Counted from the first letter of the stretch, positions 27,944-37,030 are shown. The stretch: 64,000 bases of DNA from Psychrobacter glacincola (GCF_904846075.1 NZ_CAJGZH010000002.1:806001-870000), one strand, 5' to 3'. Notes: generated from the sequence alone by a model not told the origin. Made by a program: numbers and translations.

Positions 27944-28759
27944 ATGCCAAATTTCGCTCTTCCCTTACCTTTAGGAGCAGTCGCCCTACTCTTGCTAAGT
28001 GTTAGTGCTTGCCAACCGATAAGCACTGATGCTGCTGACAGCGAGATACAAAAATGTTCGTGTCAGACTCAAGATGCACCATTTTCTTATAGTGTTTGTA
28101 GCATTGATGCTGAAGCTTTGACGGATGGCCGCTATTCATTGAAATTGTTTTGGCAGCAGCCTGATAGTACGAAATCGTTGCTAACCTTTGATACGTTATT
28201 AGCCACATTGCCCTCAAATCAAGCGCTGAGCTTTGCTATGAATGCAGGTATGTACAATGAGAACTATGCACCGATTGGTTATACCATCATTGATGGTGAA
28301 GAGATCAAATCGCTAAATCTCAAAGAAGGCGGTGGCAATTTTCACTTATTACCCAACGGCGTGATGTGGTGGGATAAATTGGGCAACGTGCAAATCACAG
28401 AAAGCAACGCCTTAAACGAGCAGCTTAACAGCGGCGAAGCTAAGCCTTGGTATGCCACCCAATCAGGTCCTATATTGGTTATCAATAATAAGATACATCC
28501 ACAGTTTAATCCTGATAGCACTTCACTCAAAATTCGTAATGGCGCAGGTGTTTGCAATGACGGCCACATAAAATTTGTCAATAGCGATGAGCCTGTGACA
28601 TTTTATCAATTTGCATCGTTATTTAAGAATGACTTAAACTGTCCGAATGCTCTGTTTTTAGATGGCGGGATTGCTTCGGCATTATATGCGCCCAGCATTG
28701 ATAAGCACGATAAAAAAGAGATGGGCGTGATGGTTGGATTGGTTGAAAATAAAGATTAG
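27944..28759 (+). CDS. Phosphodiester glycosidase-family (DUF2233) lipoprotein
   Basis: This protein of 271 residues has a signal peptide ending in a lipobox (LSVSAC, Cys at about 23), so it is probably an outer-membrane or periplasmic lipoprotein. The remainder matches the NAGPA/phosphodiester glycosidase fold: FAMNAGMYNENYAPIGYTI, KEGGGNFHLLPNGV, WYATQSGPILVI, IRNGAGVCNDG and ALFLDGGIASALY. The natural substrate is unknown. The stop codon TAG coincides with the first bases of a decayed MITE, so the 3' end may have been reshaped by that insertion. Confidence 0.82.
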   Translation: MPNFALPLPLGAVALLLLSVSACQPISTDAADSEIQKCSCQTQDAPFSYSVCSIDAEALTDGRYSLKLFWQQPDSTKSLLTFDTLLATLPSNQALSFAMNAGMYNENYAPIGYTIIDGEEIKSLNLKEGGGNFHLLPNGVMWWDKLGNVQITESNALNEQLNSGEAKPWYATQSGPILVINNKIHPQFNPDSTSLKIRNGAGVCNDGHIKFVNSDEPVTFYQFASLFKNDLNCPNALFLDGGIASALYAPSIDKHDKKEMGVMVGLVENKD

Positions 28760-28812
28760 GCGATGTATTTATTTTTAAAATAGTGATAAAAATAAGATAA
28801 ATTGCATTGAAT
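28757..28812. repeat. Decayed half-copy of the GGGCGTGTCC MITE family
   Basis: After TAG, the sequence GGCGATGT followed by TTTTAAAATAGTGATAAAAA and AAGATAAATTGCA aligns base for base with the left half of the MITE at 45143, with a handful of changes. The right half is missing, and a terminator hairpin follows. Confidence 0.65.
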
Positions 28813-28854
28813 AAAAAGCACTTGAGACGATTTTGTCATCCAAGTGCTTTTTTT
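28813..28854. terminator. Bidirectional Rho-independent terminator
   Basis: AAAAAGCACTTG (28813-28824) pairs with CAAGTGCTTTTTTT (28841-28854) over a 16-base loop. It stands between the convergent glycosidase and hmp genes. Confidence 0.8.
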
Positions 28855-28891
28855 ATTAATAGCAACAGTTAATGGCTAACAATAGCTAAAA

Positions 28892-30088
28892 TTAACCGCC
28901 CAAACTCATCTTGGGACCAAACGGTTCATAATGAACGCTATCAACACCGTGATCTAGCGTCACTAGCCCATCGATCATGCTTTCCATAAATGGCATCGAG
29001 CCACAGACATAAATATCAGCAGGCTTAGGTAATTGAGCAAGCCACGCCTCATCTAATTGTTGTCCAGACTCAAAATAGAAAATATGCTTTTCTACAGTCT
29101 CAGCCTTTTCTAACAGCGTCTCCACTTCAGTATTGAAAGCGTGATGCGCATCATTTTGGCAAGCATAAACCCAGATAATAGGTCGTTTTGGATTGGCTAA
29201 TACTTGTGCCTCCAACATAGATAACACAGGAGTTACCCCAACACCAGCACTTATCAATACTAGCGGAATCTCATTTTGCTGTACCAAGTCTTGATTGAGC
29301 GCAAAGTCACCTGCTGGTGCCGATAATAAAACCGTGTCACCCACTTCTAATTGGTCGTGCATATAGTTAGAGACCAAACCATGATGCTCATTGCGATTGT
29401 CACGTCTGACCGCAAACTGAATGCCTGCATCGGTACTAGCAGAGTACAAAGAGTAATGACGTAGCGCAACATGGTCACTGTCTTTTGGATCTGTTTTCAC
29501 TGTGATGTACTGACCTGCGGTTAAAGTCAATTTGCTCAGGTCAATCTGTTGATGACTTTCTGCATTATCTTTGGCTGGTACAACTGTAAAGGCAGCAATA
29601 TCCGTAGCAGCTGCTACCTTTTTAGTCACTACAAAAGGCGCAAAACCCTGCCACATCGCCTCCTCATACATGCCATGTTCAATCTGGATAAATACTGAGG
29701 CAATCTCATCATAAGCTTCAGTCCAAGCATTGATAATATCGTCATTGGCAGCCTCGCCCAGTACTTCCTTTATTGCACCGATTAAATGCTTACCAACGAT
29801 AGGATAATGCTCAGGCAAAATCTGTAAAGCACGATGCTTGTGGCTGATTTGCGTGACTTGTGGTAATAACGTCGCCAATTTATCTAAGTGTTTAGCAGCG
29901 GCTAACACGGTCGTTGCTAGAGCCGTCTGTTGACGACCCAATTTTTGATTGGTTTCGTTAAATATGTCCAACAGCTCAGGATGCTCTTCAAACATGTTTT
30001 TATAAAACACCGTGGTGATTGCCGTTCCATGCTCTTCAAGGACGGGAACAGTTGCGGTGACGATTTCTAAAGTCTTTGGTGAAGCCAT
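28892..30088 (-). CDS. hmp: Flavohaemoglobin, nitric oxide dioxygenase
   Basis: This cytoplasmic enzyme oxidises nitric oxide to nitrate with O2 and NAD(P)H. The 398 residues divide into a globin domain (1-140, with proximal His in SHKHRALQILPEHYPIVG), an FAD-binding ferredoxin-reductase domain (RHYSLYSAS) and an NAD domain (LISAGVGVTPVLSML; VYVCGSMPFMESM-like end). The ATG at 30088 follows GAGAGACAGT. An in-frame extension to 30172 adds a sequence not found in globins and is rejected. An NsrR-like palindrome lies 255 bp upstream. Confidence 0.94.
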   Translation of the reverse strand: MASPKTLEIVTATVPVLEEHGTAITTVFYKNMFEEHPELLDIFNETNQKLGRQQTALATTVLAAAKHLDKLATLLPQVTQISHKHRALQILPEHYPIVGKHLIGAIKEVLGEAANDDIINAWTEAYDEIASVFIQIEHGMYEEAMWQGFAPFVVTKKVAAATDIAAFTVVPAKDNAESHQQIDLSKLTLTAGQYITVKTDPKDSDHVALRHYSLYSASTDAGIQFAVRRDNRNEHHGLVSNYMHDQLEVGDTVLLSAPAGDFALNQDLVQQNEIPLVLISAGVGVTPVLSMLEAQVLANPKRPIIWVYACQNDAHHAFNTEVETLLEKAETVEKHIFYFESGQQLDEAWLAQLPKPADIYVCGSMPFMESMIDGLVTLDHGVDSVHYEPFGPKMSLGG

Positions 30089-30340
30089 ACTGTCTCTCTT
30101 ATTAGTACCAATTCCAAAAAGTATGAGGAGCGATGTCAAACTCGTGTAGTCTACTGAATGTAGTACTTGCACGCGCTTTTTGCTACTAAAATGATTGAAA
30201 ATGGCATAAGTTCATTACATTGATTGGTTGATTAACATATGAAAAATGAAGTGCTTAAATAAGCAACGACGACTGATTTTTACAAACGATTATCAAATTC
30301 TTGTCATCAAATTTTTCGCCGAACCAGTCAAAACGCTTTT

Positions 30341-30367
30341 ATAACATTCATTTAAAATGAATGTTAT
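30341..30367. promoter_or_regulatory. NsrR-like operator upstream of hmp
   Basis: ATAACATTCATTT (30341-30353) and AAATGAATGTTAT (30355-30367) form a perfect inverted repeat around one central base. The inner part CATTTAAAATG is the core of the NsrR consensus, whose E. coli form has ATGCATTT-N-AAATGCAT. NsrR is the NO-sensing repressor of hmp in many proteobacteria. The distance to the hmp ATG is long (about 255 bp). I see nothing else convincing in 30089-30340. Confidence 0.65.
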
Positions 30368-30422
30368 CATATTTTGCTGCTTATACCAATGCCGTATGAC
30401 TGCAAAACTGATTATTTTTGAC

Positions 30423-30460
30423 AAAAAAGCAGCCGCTATGCTGTCATAACGGCTGCTTTT
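30423..30460 (-). terminator. Rho-independent terminator after the vWA gene
   Basis: GCAGCCG (30429-30435) pairs with CGGCTGC (30450-30456) over a 14-base loop. The minus strand ends GCTGCTTTTTTGT. It lies about 70 bp downstream of the vWA gene stop. Confidence 0.75.
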
Positions 30461-30524
30461 ATCAAAAAATATGGGGATTAACAGGTTTTCTAAGTTAGGG
30501 CGTATCTTTATCCACACGTTAAAA

Positions 30525-31760
30525 TTAACGCGCTAGATAATTGGTCATCTCTTCTACCCCATGTAAGGTCATCGGATACATTTTATTGTCGAATAGTTTC
30601 TTAATTTCAACGATGGTTTGGGTATATTGCCAGTACGCTGGATCTTCAGGATTGAGCCAAGCGACTTTATCAAAATGCGCCAATACCCTTTTTAACCAAA
30701 CAATACCCGCCTCATTGTTCATATATTCAACGCTGCCACCAACTGTCATCAGCTCATATGGCGACATTGACGCATCGCCGACGAAGATAACGCGATATTC
30801 ACGACCGTATTTATTGAGCAGCTCATACGTTGGCATCGGCGCACTATGGCGACGATTATTGTCCTTCCAAACATAGTCATACAAACAGTTATGAAAGTAA
30901 AAAAACTCTAAGGTTTTAAATTCATTTCTAGCCGCTGAAAATAGCTTTTCTAAGGCTTCAACATGGACATCCATACTGCCGCCCACATCAAACAGCATCA
31001 ATACTTTGACGCGATTACGGCGCTCAGCTTGCATATGGATGTCGAGCACGCCTTTTTTTGCCGTGCGTTTAATAGTCTCATGAATGTCTAACTCATCGGC
31101 GCTACCGGTACGGGCAAACTGGCGCAAGTTTCGTAGTGCCATTTGAATTTGACGGGTACCAAGCTGACTGTCATCATCAAGGTTGCGGTATTTACGCTGC
31201 TCCCAGACTTTAGCGGCGCTACGTTTACGCGACTCACCGCCAACGCGCACGCCTTCTGGATGGTCACCATAGGCACCAAATGGCGATGTACCGCCTGTAC
31301 CAACCCACTTACTACCGCCTTGATGACGCTCTTTTTGCTCTTTTAGACGCTCTTCAAGCGCTTTCATCAGCTCCTCTAACGAGCCGTATTTTTTCAGCAG
31401 TCGGCGCTGCTCTTCGGTTAGATTTTTTGGGTCGAGCTTTAAATCTAGCCACTCTTTAGGAATATCCGTCAATTTAGCCAATAGCTCATCCATATCCAGG
31501 CTGTCGACACCCTCAAAATAATCTGCCATAGCGCGGTCAAATTTATCAAAATGGCGCTCGTCTTTGACCATGCAAAGCCGAATTAGCCGGTACATATCCT
31601 CACGACTGGCAAAGGTAGACAGCTCTGGATCTTCCTGCTTTGATGAGACAATTGGCTGCATCATCAGCCCTTGATCTAACGCGGCATTTAGGTCAAGCAG
31701 CTCACGCGTACTGACGGGCACACCATAAGTACGTAAGGTATAGAACAATTTGATAAACAT
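30525..31760 (-). CDS. vWA-domain protein of the CoxE-like family
   Basis: This protein of 411 residues has a C-terminal von Willebrand A domain with a MIDAS motif (MLFDVGGSMDVHV near residue 255) and a long charged N-terminal part (LTEEQRRLLKKYGSLEELMK). Such proteins work with a MoxR AAA+ ATPase as a chaperone-like pair for maturation of metal enzymes or complexes. Here the MoxR gene is upstream on the same strand but separated by a nuclease-like gene. The nuclease stop is only 2 bp away, so translation is probably coupled. Its client is unknown. Confidence 0.85.
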   Translation of the reverse strand: MFIKLFYTLRTYGVPVSTRELLDLNAALDQGLMMQPIVSSKQEDPELSTFASREDMYRLIRLCMVKDERHFDKFDRAMADYFEGVDSLDMDELLAKLTDIPKEWLDLKLDPKNLTEEQRRLLKKYGSLEELMKALEERLKEQKERHQGGSKWVGTGGTSPFGAYGDHPEGVRVGGESRKRSAAKVWEQRKYRNLDDDSQLGTRQIQMALRNLRQFARTGSADELDIHETIKRTAKKGVLDIHMQAERRNRVKVLMLFDVGGSMDVHVEALEKLFSAARNEFKTLEFFYFHNCLYDYVWKDNNRRHSAPMPTYELLNKYGREYRVIFVGDASMSPYELMTVGGSVEYMNNEAGIVWLKRVLAHFDKVAWLNPEDPAYWQYTQTIVEIKKLFDNKMYPMTLHGVEEMTNYLAR

Positions 31761-31762
31761 AA

Positions 31763-33874
31763 TTAATTCTTCATCATAAATGTTTGGCTAAAATCCGAGT
31801 TAGGGTCAATAAGTGCTAAATTCGTTTTCCAAAAATTATCACTCTCAATATTTTGAATGAGCGTAGCTAAATCTAGATTGTTTTTGACAGCAATATCTTC
31901 AGTCAACATATCTGTAATAAACATTTCATGTTTATCCAATACTATCAATAACTCTTCAAAAGAAATCTTTAAAAAACCATCAATATATCCATGGTCAAAT
32001 TCTAACGTAGTATCTACAATCCACGAATGAATACTAAATTTAGCACTATCAAGCCCTAAACTAGGCAAGAAAATATCTCTAACATATGTGGTTTTACGTG
32101 CTAGCTGATAAGCTGCTTTTTTGAGAACAAAGTTCCTATACTCATATATTTCTTTGACATTACTTTTGATGTAGCTAGATTTAAGCTCAATGATTAAAAC
32201 CTTATCATCTGTTACCACAATGGCATCTATCTCACCTACTCCAGATTCCGAAGGCTCATACTGACTATAGACTCTGCCTTTGGATTTAGCTAACAATCCA
32301 GCTAAGTTATTTTCCATCAAATCGGTTTCAGACTTCAAACTGGCTCTATTTTTATACATTTTTCTAAAAGTATTTATGGTAGCAGTACTGAAGTTTTTTT
32401 GAGCTGACATCCATGGCAGAGCAAACAGATAGTCATCAATTTTATAGAAGGATTTTTCAGTATAGAACGCATCGCTACCATCACGTAAATCCTTTGACCA
32501 AAAATCAAGAATTCGACTCATATCTTTTACTTTTTGGTTGCCACTACCCTCAATTATCCAGTCTGACATCTTGATTGCTTTCTCTTTTTGAGTAGCGAAA
32601 GTAATAGGCATTCTATTTTGACCAATTAAGACACCATCTATCATCAGTTTCGCTAAGGTAGAAAATGCGTGTTGGTTATTACTGTCTCTTAGTTTTTTAA
32701 ACGTTTCAAGAAAATCATGAACATAGTGCGCCTGCGACAGTAACATCGTAAAAACTAAAGCACATAAGTCATAATCTTGTTCAAAAACTGCTTTTTCGAT
32801 GCCGTATACTTCATATAACTGTAAAATAATACCTTGTGTTTTAGCTAATGCCAGCGCGTTAGATTCTAAATTTTCCCCTCTATCCAACCGTTCAAAATGA
32901 GGGTTGTCTGTTAAGGTATTAACGCCGCGCCACTGCCAATATGCTGATAAAACTCCAAACTTCTCTTTGAAAAAATCTGAATCATGTGCTTCAGTTTCTA
33001 ATTTCAGTTGACCATTCTCTAAATAGTAATTTGTTGACAACTTATAACAGTAAGCACTGATGACTTGATCTTCATATAAATTAATTTCTATTTTATGAGC
33101 GACTAGTCGTTTAAAATCCTCATATTGTTTCATAAGAGAATGATTGAGATTTTCACTAAATAGGAAAGGAGACATTTTAGCTTTTAACGTCTGACCTAAC
33201 TTCTTCTCTGTTAGCTTATTTTTCTCTATATTTGAGCTTGTTATAATTTCATGAAAAACAGACCAAATATCTTGAACAGAAACGTTGTCATTAGTATCCA
33301 TTTGATACGGTATTTTTACACAATCAGTATCACTCATCAGATATTCATAAGCATAGAAGCTACTAAATACCATTGCTGTGATTTGATCGAGCTGCAATTG
33401 CTTCTTAATATCTTTATATGCATTAATGCGCTCTTGATATTGAGTTTGAATATATCTTACTGTATCCAAAAACCCATCAAACCTTGACGACTCAACTTGA
33501 TTCGCTATTTCATTTAAAATATGCCACGAATGATGATTAGGGTTTGCAATAGTACCCGATAGGCGTATTGCATTAATGACACTCTCTTCGTCAATTTTAA
33601 GAAGGGCTTTCAACGTACAAGCGTCTATAGATGAAGGTGATAACCGTATATATTGACCCAAAGCAAATACAAAATTCTCATTACTCAAATGTCTTTTAGG
33701 AAGTATCACAATAAAATCTGAAGACCAAAAGTCAGTGAATTTATTCACTTTGTTTTTAAGTATTGAAGGAGTACTACTTTGAAATAATAAAATATCGATT
33801 ATCTTTGCCAATGCCTCTTCATAGCCAAAATCGATAACTAGGGCTTCAAACTTAGTTTCAAAGTACGTCTTCAT
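31763..33874 (-). CDS. PD-(D/E)XK nuclease-domain protein between moxR and the vWA gene
   Basis: This protein of 703 residues is clearly more AT-rich than its neighbours. The first 500 residues are largely helical and unrecognised. Residues 547-567 show GEIDAIVV (Asp550) and LIIELKSSY (Glu563, Lys565), a complete PD-(D/E)XK nuclease signature of the restriction-endonuclease/NERD type. It begins 39 bp after moxR and ends 2 bp before the vWA gene, so it is embedded in their operon. Possible roles are DNA cleavage in defence or a nuclease under control of the MoxR-vWA pair; both are inference. Confidence 0.7.
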   Translation of the reverse strand: MKTYFETKFEALVIDFGYEEALAKIIDILLFQSSTPSILKNKVNKFTDFWSSDFIVILPKRHLSNENFVFALGQYIRLSPSSIDACTLKALLKIDEESVINAIRLSGTIANPNHHSWHILNEIANQVESSRFDGFLDTVRYIQTQYQERINAYKDIKKQLQLDQITAMVFSSFYAYEYLMSDTDCVKIPYQMDTNDNVSVQDIWSVFHEIITSSNIEKNKLTEKKLGQTLKAKMSPFLFSENLNHSLMKQYEDFKRLVAHKIEINLYEDQVISAYCYKLSTNYYLENGQLKLETEAHDSDFFKEKFGVLSAYWQWRGVNTLTDNPHFERLDRGENLESNALALAKTQGIILQLYEVYGIEKAVFEQDYDLCALVFTMLLSQAHYVHDFLETFKKLRDSNNQHAFSTLAKLMIDGVLIGQNRMPITFATQKEKAIKMSDWIIEGSGNQKVKDMSRILDFWSKDLRDGSDAFYTEKSFYKIDDYLFALPWMSAQKNFSTATINTFRKMYKNRASLKSETDLMENNLAGLLAKSKGRVYSQYEPSESGVGEIDAIVVTDDKVLIIELKSSYIKSNVKEIYEYRNFVLKKAAYQLARKTTYVRDIFLPSLGLDSAKFSIHSWIVDTTLEFDHGYIDGFLKISFEELLIVLDKHEMFITDMLTEDIAVKNNLDLATLIQNIESDNFWKTNLALIDPNSDFSQTFMMKN

Positions 33875-33913
33875 TGTTGACTCATCAGCTAAAAATTTAA
33901 CTCAATATTTGGA

Positions 33914-34777
33914 TTAACGACGCATCATATTGGCAAAGCGCTGCAACAAGCTCACATCAGCTTCATTTTTGAGCAGTGCGCCATATAACGGTGGAATGGA
34001 TTTTTCACCACGCAAATTTTCTTCCAGCTCTGCTTGTGCCATATCATCAGCCAGTAGGAGCGTTAACCAATCAACCAGCTCAGACGTTGATGGTGGCTTT
34101 TTAAGCCCTTGAACATTGCGCAGCTTATAAAAAATATCGAGCGCATCGTTGACCAGCTTTTCTTGAATATCAGGGAAATGCACGTCAATGATTTGACGCA
34201 TGGTTTCTTCTTCTGGGAAGTCAATATAATGGAAAAAACAACGACGCAAAAAGGCATCTGGCAGCTCTTTTTCATTGTTCGAGGTGATGATAACCACTGG
34301 ACGCTGTGCCGCGGTAATGGTCTCACCTGTCTCATAAACATAAAAAGACATTTTATCGAGCTCATGAAGCAAGTCATTCGGGAATTCGATATCAGCTTTA
34401 TCAATTTCATCAATCAATAGCACACTGCGCTCTTTACTGGTAAATGCCTCCCATAGCTTACCGGGTTTGATATAATTACCAATCTCATAAACCTTATCAT
34501 CACCCAATTGCGAATCACGCAAGCGCGATACTGCATCGTACTCATACAACCCTTGCTCGGCTTTCGTGGTTGACTTGATATGCCACGTAATCAGCGGCAT
34601 ACCCAAACTTTCAGCCACTTCTTCCGCCAATAGCGTCTTACCTGTACCCGGCTCGCCTTTGATCAGAAGCGGCTTTTGTAACGTCATTGCTGCGTTAACC
34701 GCTAATTGCAAGTCGTCAGTGGCTATATAGTTTTGCGTACCAGTAAAGCTTTTTTTTGTCTTATCAGTCGTGGTCAT
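33914..34777 (-). CDS. MoxR-family AAA+ ATPase
   Basis: This protein of 287 residues has Walker A GEPGTGKT (41-48), Walker B VLLIDEIDKAD and sensor 1 PVVIITSNNEKELPDAFLRR. MoxR ATPases act with vWA proteins in assembling or activating other complexes. The ATG at 34777 is preferred over the TTG two codons upstream. It is the first gene of a three-gene unit with the nuclease-like and vWA genes. Confidence 0.9.
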   Translation of the reverse strand: MTTTDKTKKSFTGTQNYIATDDLQLAVNAAMTLQKPLLIKGEPGTGKTLLAEEVAESLGMPLITWHIKSTTKAEQGLYEYDAVSRLRDSQLGDDKVYEIGNYIKPGKLWEAFTSKERSVLLIDEIDKADIEFPNDLLHELDKMSFYVYETGETITAAQRPVVIITSNNEKELPDAFLRRCFFHYIDFPEEETMRQIIDVHFPDIQEKLVNDALDIFYKLRNVQGLKKPPSTSELVDWLTLLLADDMAQAELEENLRGEKSIPPLYGALLKNEADVSLLQRFANMMRR

Positions 34778-34984
34778 AATCAAATCTCAGTTATTGTTAT
34801 AGATTAAGGCTATCAAGAGCCATAAAGGGGCTAAAAGCAATCGATGGCAAATAAATAATCATTTAGATTAGCACAGCATGATTGATTGCCAAAATACTCA
34901 TGCGTTCGCAGTTGTTGAAAAATAATAGATACCTTGAACGCCTATTGACGGTTGGTCGGCACAGTTATAAAACGTTTTTTCATA

Positions 34985-35011
34985 AAAAAAGACACGCATG
35001 GTGTCTTTTTT
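34985..35011. terminator. Terminator in the 384 bp gap after the membrane-protein gene
   Basis: AAAAAAGACAC pairs with GTGTCTTTTTT around the loop GCATG, with T tracts on both strands. It probably ends the minus-strand transcript of the membrane-protein gene at 35162-35803. The rest of 34778-35161 holds no gene. Confidence 0.8.
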
Positions 35012-35110
35012 ATGGTGCTTTTCATTCACAGTATTTTTATTGATAGCGTCTTTTATGTAGCCACCATAAACCTAAAGCACAGAGCCAGTCATCGCTAGCA
35101 AAAATTTAAT

Positions 35111-35161
35111 ATCACTTTACTGACGTCACTTTACTGATGGCACTTTATTGATGTTGCTTTA
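35111..35161. repeat. Degenerate tandem repeat, unit about 14-15 bp
   Basis: Four imperfect units of the type TCACTTTACTGACG run up to the stop codon of the membrane-protein gene. They are too diverged to suggest recent slippage. Confidence 0.45.
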
Positions 35162-35803
35162 CTACTTATCGAGCTTTTCCATATTAGGATTTTTAGCTAA
35201 ACTGCTGTCTTTTTTTAAGCTAACGTCTGCTTTAGGGTTAGCCGCTAAAGGCGTTTTATTAGACGGTTCAGCAACAGTGGCTTGATCGGTTAAAGTCGTG
35301 CCTTCTGTCAAATAATTGCCAGTCGTCAGCTGCATGGTCGCTTGTGTATCTTCTGCAGTACGACTGCGCGCTTTGTCTAGACTTGACTCAAAAGCACCGC
35401 GAATAAGCTGCCAAACGAAGCCCACAAACAAGCCGACCACTAACACCACGAGTATCGGCAGCATATTGGTAATCGCGCCAGCCGTGTCCTTCATCATAAT
35501 CGCATAAACCACGGCGATACTAGCGGGGGCAATCACACTTGGATCGCCAAGGGCAGTACCTGGTGCCAATAACACAGCAAACAATATCATCCAACTCATA
35601 CCGCCCAACGGCCGCGGCAGCATACGAGCGACCAGCAACCACAATACCAACACAATAACGACACCACCCAGATACGCGTACATCGGTAAGTCTGCGGGTG
35701 GCACGTCTTTTACCAGCTGTCCCCACCAAATAGCAATTTCGCCGAGAATATCACTAATGGCTTCCAGCGGTAAGCTGTTTATAATACCTTTTAACCAGTC
35801 CAT
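35162..35803 (-). CDS. Hypothetical membrane protein
   Basis: This protein of 213 residues is not recognised. Three or four hydrophobic segments occupy about residues 40-65 (YLGGVVIVLVLWLLVARML), 70-95 and 110-135 (ITNMLPILVVLVVGLFVGFV). A polar C-terminal tail rich in Thr, Lys and Asp follows (140-213), probably cytoplasmic. No enzymatic motif is seen. It stands alone, with a terminator downstream. Confidence 0.7.
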   Translation of the reverse strand: MDWLKGIINSLPLEAISDILGEIAIWWGQLVKDVPPADLPMYAYLGGVVIVLVLWLLVARMLPRPLGGMSWMILFAVLLAPGTALGDPSVIAPASIAVVYAIMMKDTAGAITNMLPILVVLVVGLFVGFVWQLIRGAFESSLDKARSRTAEDTQATMQLTTGNYLTEGTTLTDQATVAEPSNKTPLAANPKADVSLKKDSSLAKNPNMEKLDK

Positions 35804-35963
35804 GCGTGTGTAGTTACCTGCGTTTATAAATTGTGCAGCGCGTTTACGCGCTTAACGATAGACAATGTGCTGTTTCAACGAACCATAATATCGAATACAT
35901 TATCTTCAAAAGCCCTTAAGACATAAGCACTTGAAACACGACCTTTTGCCTCGCCACGTATTT

Positions 35964-35997
35964 TTTGTCTTGTCACTCATTTTGTCTTGTCACTCAT
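35964..35997. repeat. 17 bp perfect tandem duplication in the 324 bp gap
   Basis: TTTGTCTTGTCACTCAT occurs twice in direct succession (35964-35980, 35981-35997). The rest of 35804-36127 shows no gene or other signal. Confidence 0.7.
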
Positions 35998-36127
35998 ATA
36001 GCCTGCTAGTTTATCACGACTTTCTACCAAAATGCATGAGCGCAAATGTGTCGTAAACTTTTTCTTGCTGGCTGTCATGTAACATAGCCAATAGAGGCTG
36101 ATTAAAAACTCGCTTCAAAAATAGCCA

Positions 36128-36448
36128 TTAATCATAAATATTGTCTTGTGCTTCACGCGCACGTAATTCCGCTTGGCGGCGCATCACATCTTGCGGAGGC
36201 ATTTGTACAAAATACCCTTGCGACTGTAATTTTGCCAGTACCTCTTCTTTGTCAACGCGCGCAAGCGTCGGCGTATTGGCTAAGTCCAAGTGCATCACAA
36301 ATTTACTGCGCCCTAAACTGGCACGGAAATCTTTTGGTAATACGCCAAGCCAATCTTTAAGCTCGTCGGTATCGTCAGGATAATCAGGACGGGCAATATA
36401 GACATACATATCGTTATGTTTGGGGAATTTATAAATATCACAATGCAT
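36128..36448 (-). CDS. YcgL domain-containing protein
   Basis: This small cytoplasmic protein of 106 residues matches the YcgL family: N-terminal MHCDIYKFPKHNDMYVYI, central LGVLPKDFRASLGRSKFVM, and DKEEVLAKLQSQGYFVQMPP. No biochemical activity is established for the family. It is divergent from the gcv operon leader. Confidence 0.85.
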   Translation of the reverse strand: MHCDIYKFPKHNDMYVYIARPDYPDDTDELKDWLGVLPKDFRASLGRSKFVMHLDLANTPTLARVDKEEVLAKLQSQGYFVQMPPQDVMRRQAELRAREAQDNIYD

Positions 36449-36692
36449 AATAATGACCTATCAGAAACTATCGCCATAGATTAGCATATTTTGGGTGAAT
36501 ATCAGTAGTCGCTTTACGTTTTACGATGGGCATTCGTGCTAAATTGACTACTGCCTACCAAACGTAAAACGCTTTACTTATCGATACGGTATTGATTATT
36601 CTCACAAAAAATCATTTTTGCCAAAATTATTCACTTTAATCGCGTAGATGACTTGTAAAAGCGCCTTGAACCTTTCATAATAAAAGCGTTTT

Positions 36693-37030
36693 TCAGGAGA
36701 GAGTCTTGAGCACAATATCAGGTGCGTTCATATTAATGAGCTGGCGCTGATAATTGCTACTTGACCACCGAAGGCGCATCTACCCTGCCAATCGCTCAGG
36801 TAAAAGGACTGAAAAACACATGCCACGACTGTTTCGCTGTCTACCGTCAATTGCGTAGCACACCCAAACATAAGGCATAACAAATCTGGAGAGCGGTAAG
36901 GACGGACGACGCCTTACCCACCGAAGGGGAGAAAATGCGACATCATTTAATTTGGTTTTTTAAGGCTGGTGCTTTTAAAAACATGCAATGATGGTTCGTG
37001 TTGAAAATCTCAGGTTACAGGACAGATAGG
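36693..37030 (+). promoter_or_regulatory. Tandem glycine riboswitch (gcvT element)
   Basis: Two aptamers are visible in series, both with the conserved blocks of the class. Aptamer 1 (36693-36812) has CAGGAGAG, CCACCGAAGG and GCTCAGGTAAAAGGACTG. Aptamer 2 (about 36884-37030) has CTGGAGAG, CCACCGAAGGGGA and ATCTCAGGTTACAGGACAG. In aptamer 2 the stretch between the last two blocks is enlarged and can fold into a long side stem (CATCATT 36941-36947 with AATGATG 36987-36993). Glycine binding is expected to switch on gcvT and the genes behind it. The remaining leader to 37223 probably holds the expression platform. No gene lies in 36449-37223. Confidence 0.92.

Noticed and set aside
30089..30172. 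N-terminal extension of flavohaemoglobin by 28 residues
   Set aside because: The globin family starts at MASPKTLE-like sequence; the extension has no counterpart, and a ribosome binding site precedes the inner ATG.
30100..30230. Possible dispersed repeat upstream of hmp
   Set aside because: It resembles a repeat I associate with Psychrobacter genomes, but no second copy exists in the window, so I cannot support it.
30293..30517. A 74-codon open frame upstream of hmp
   Set aside because: It covers the NsrR-like palindrome and a terminator and has no coding character.
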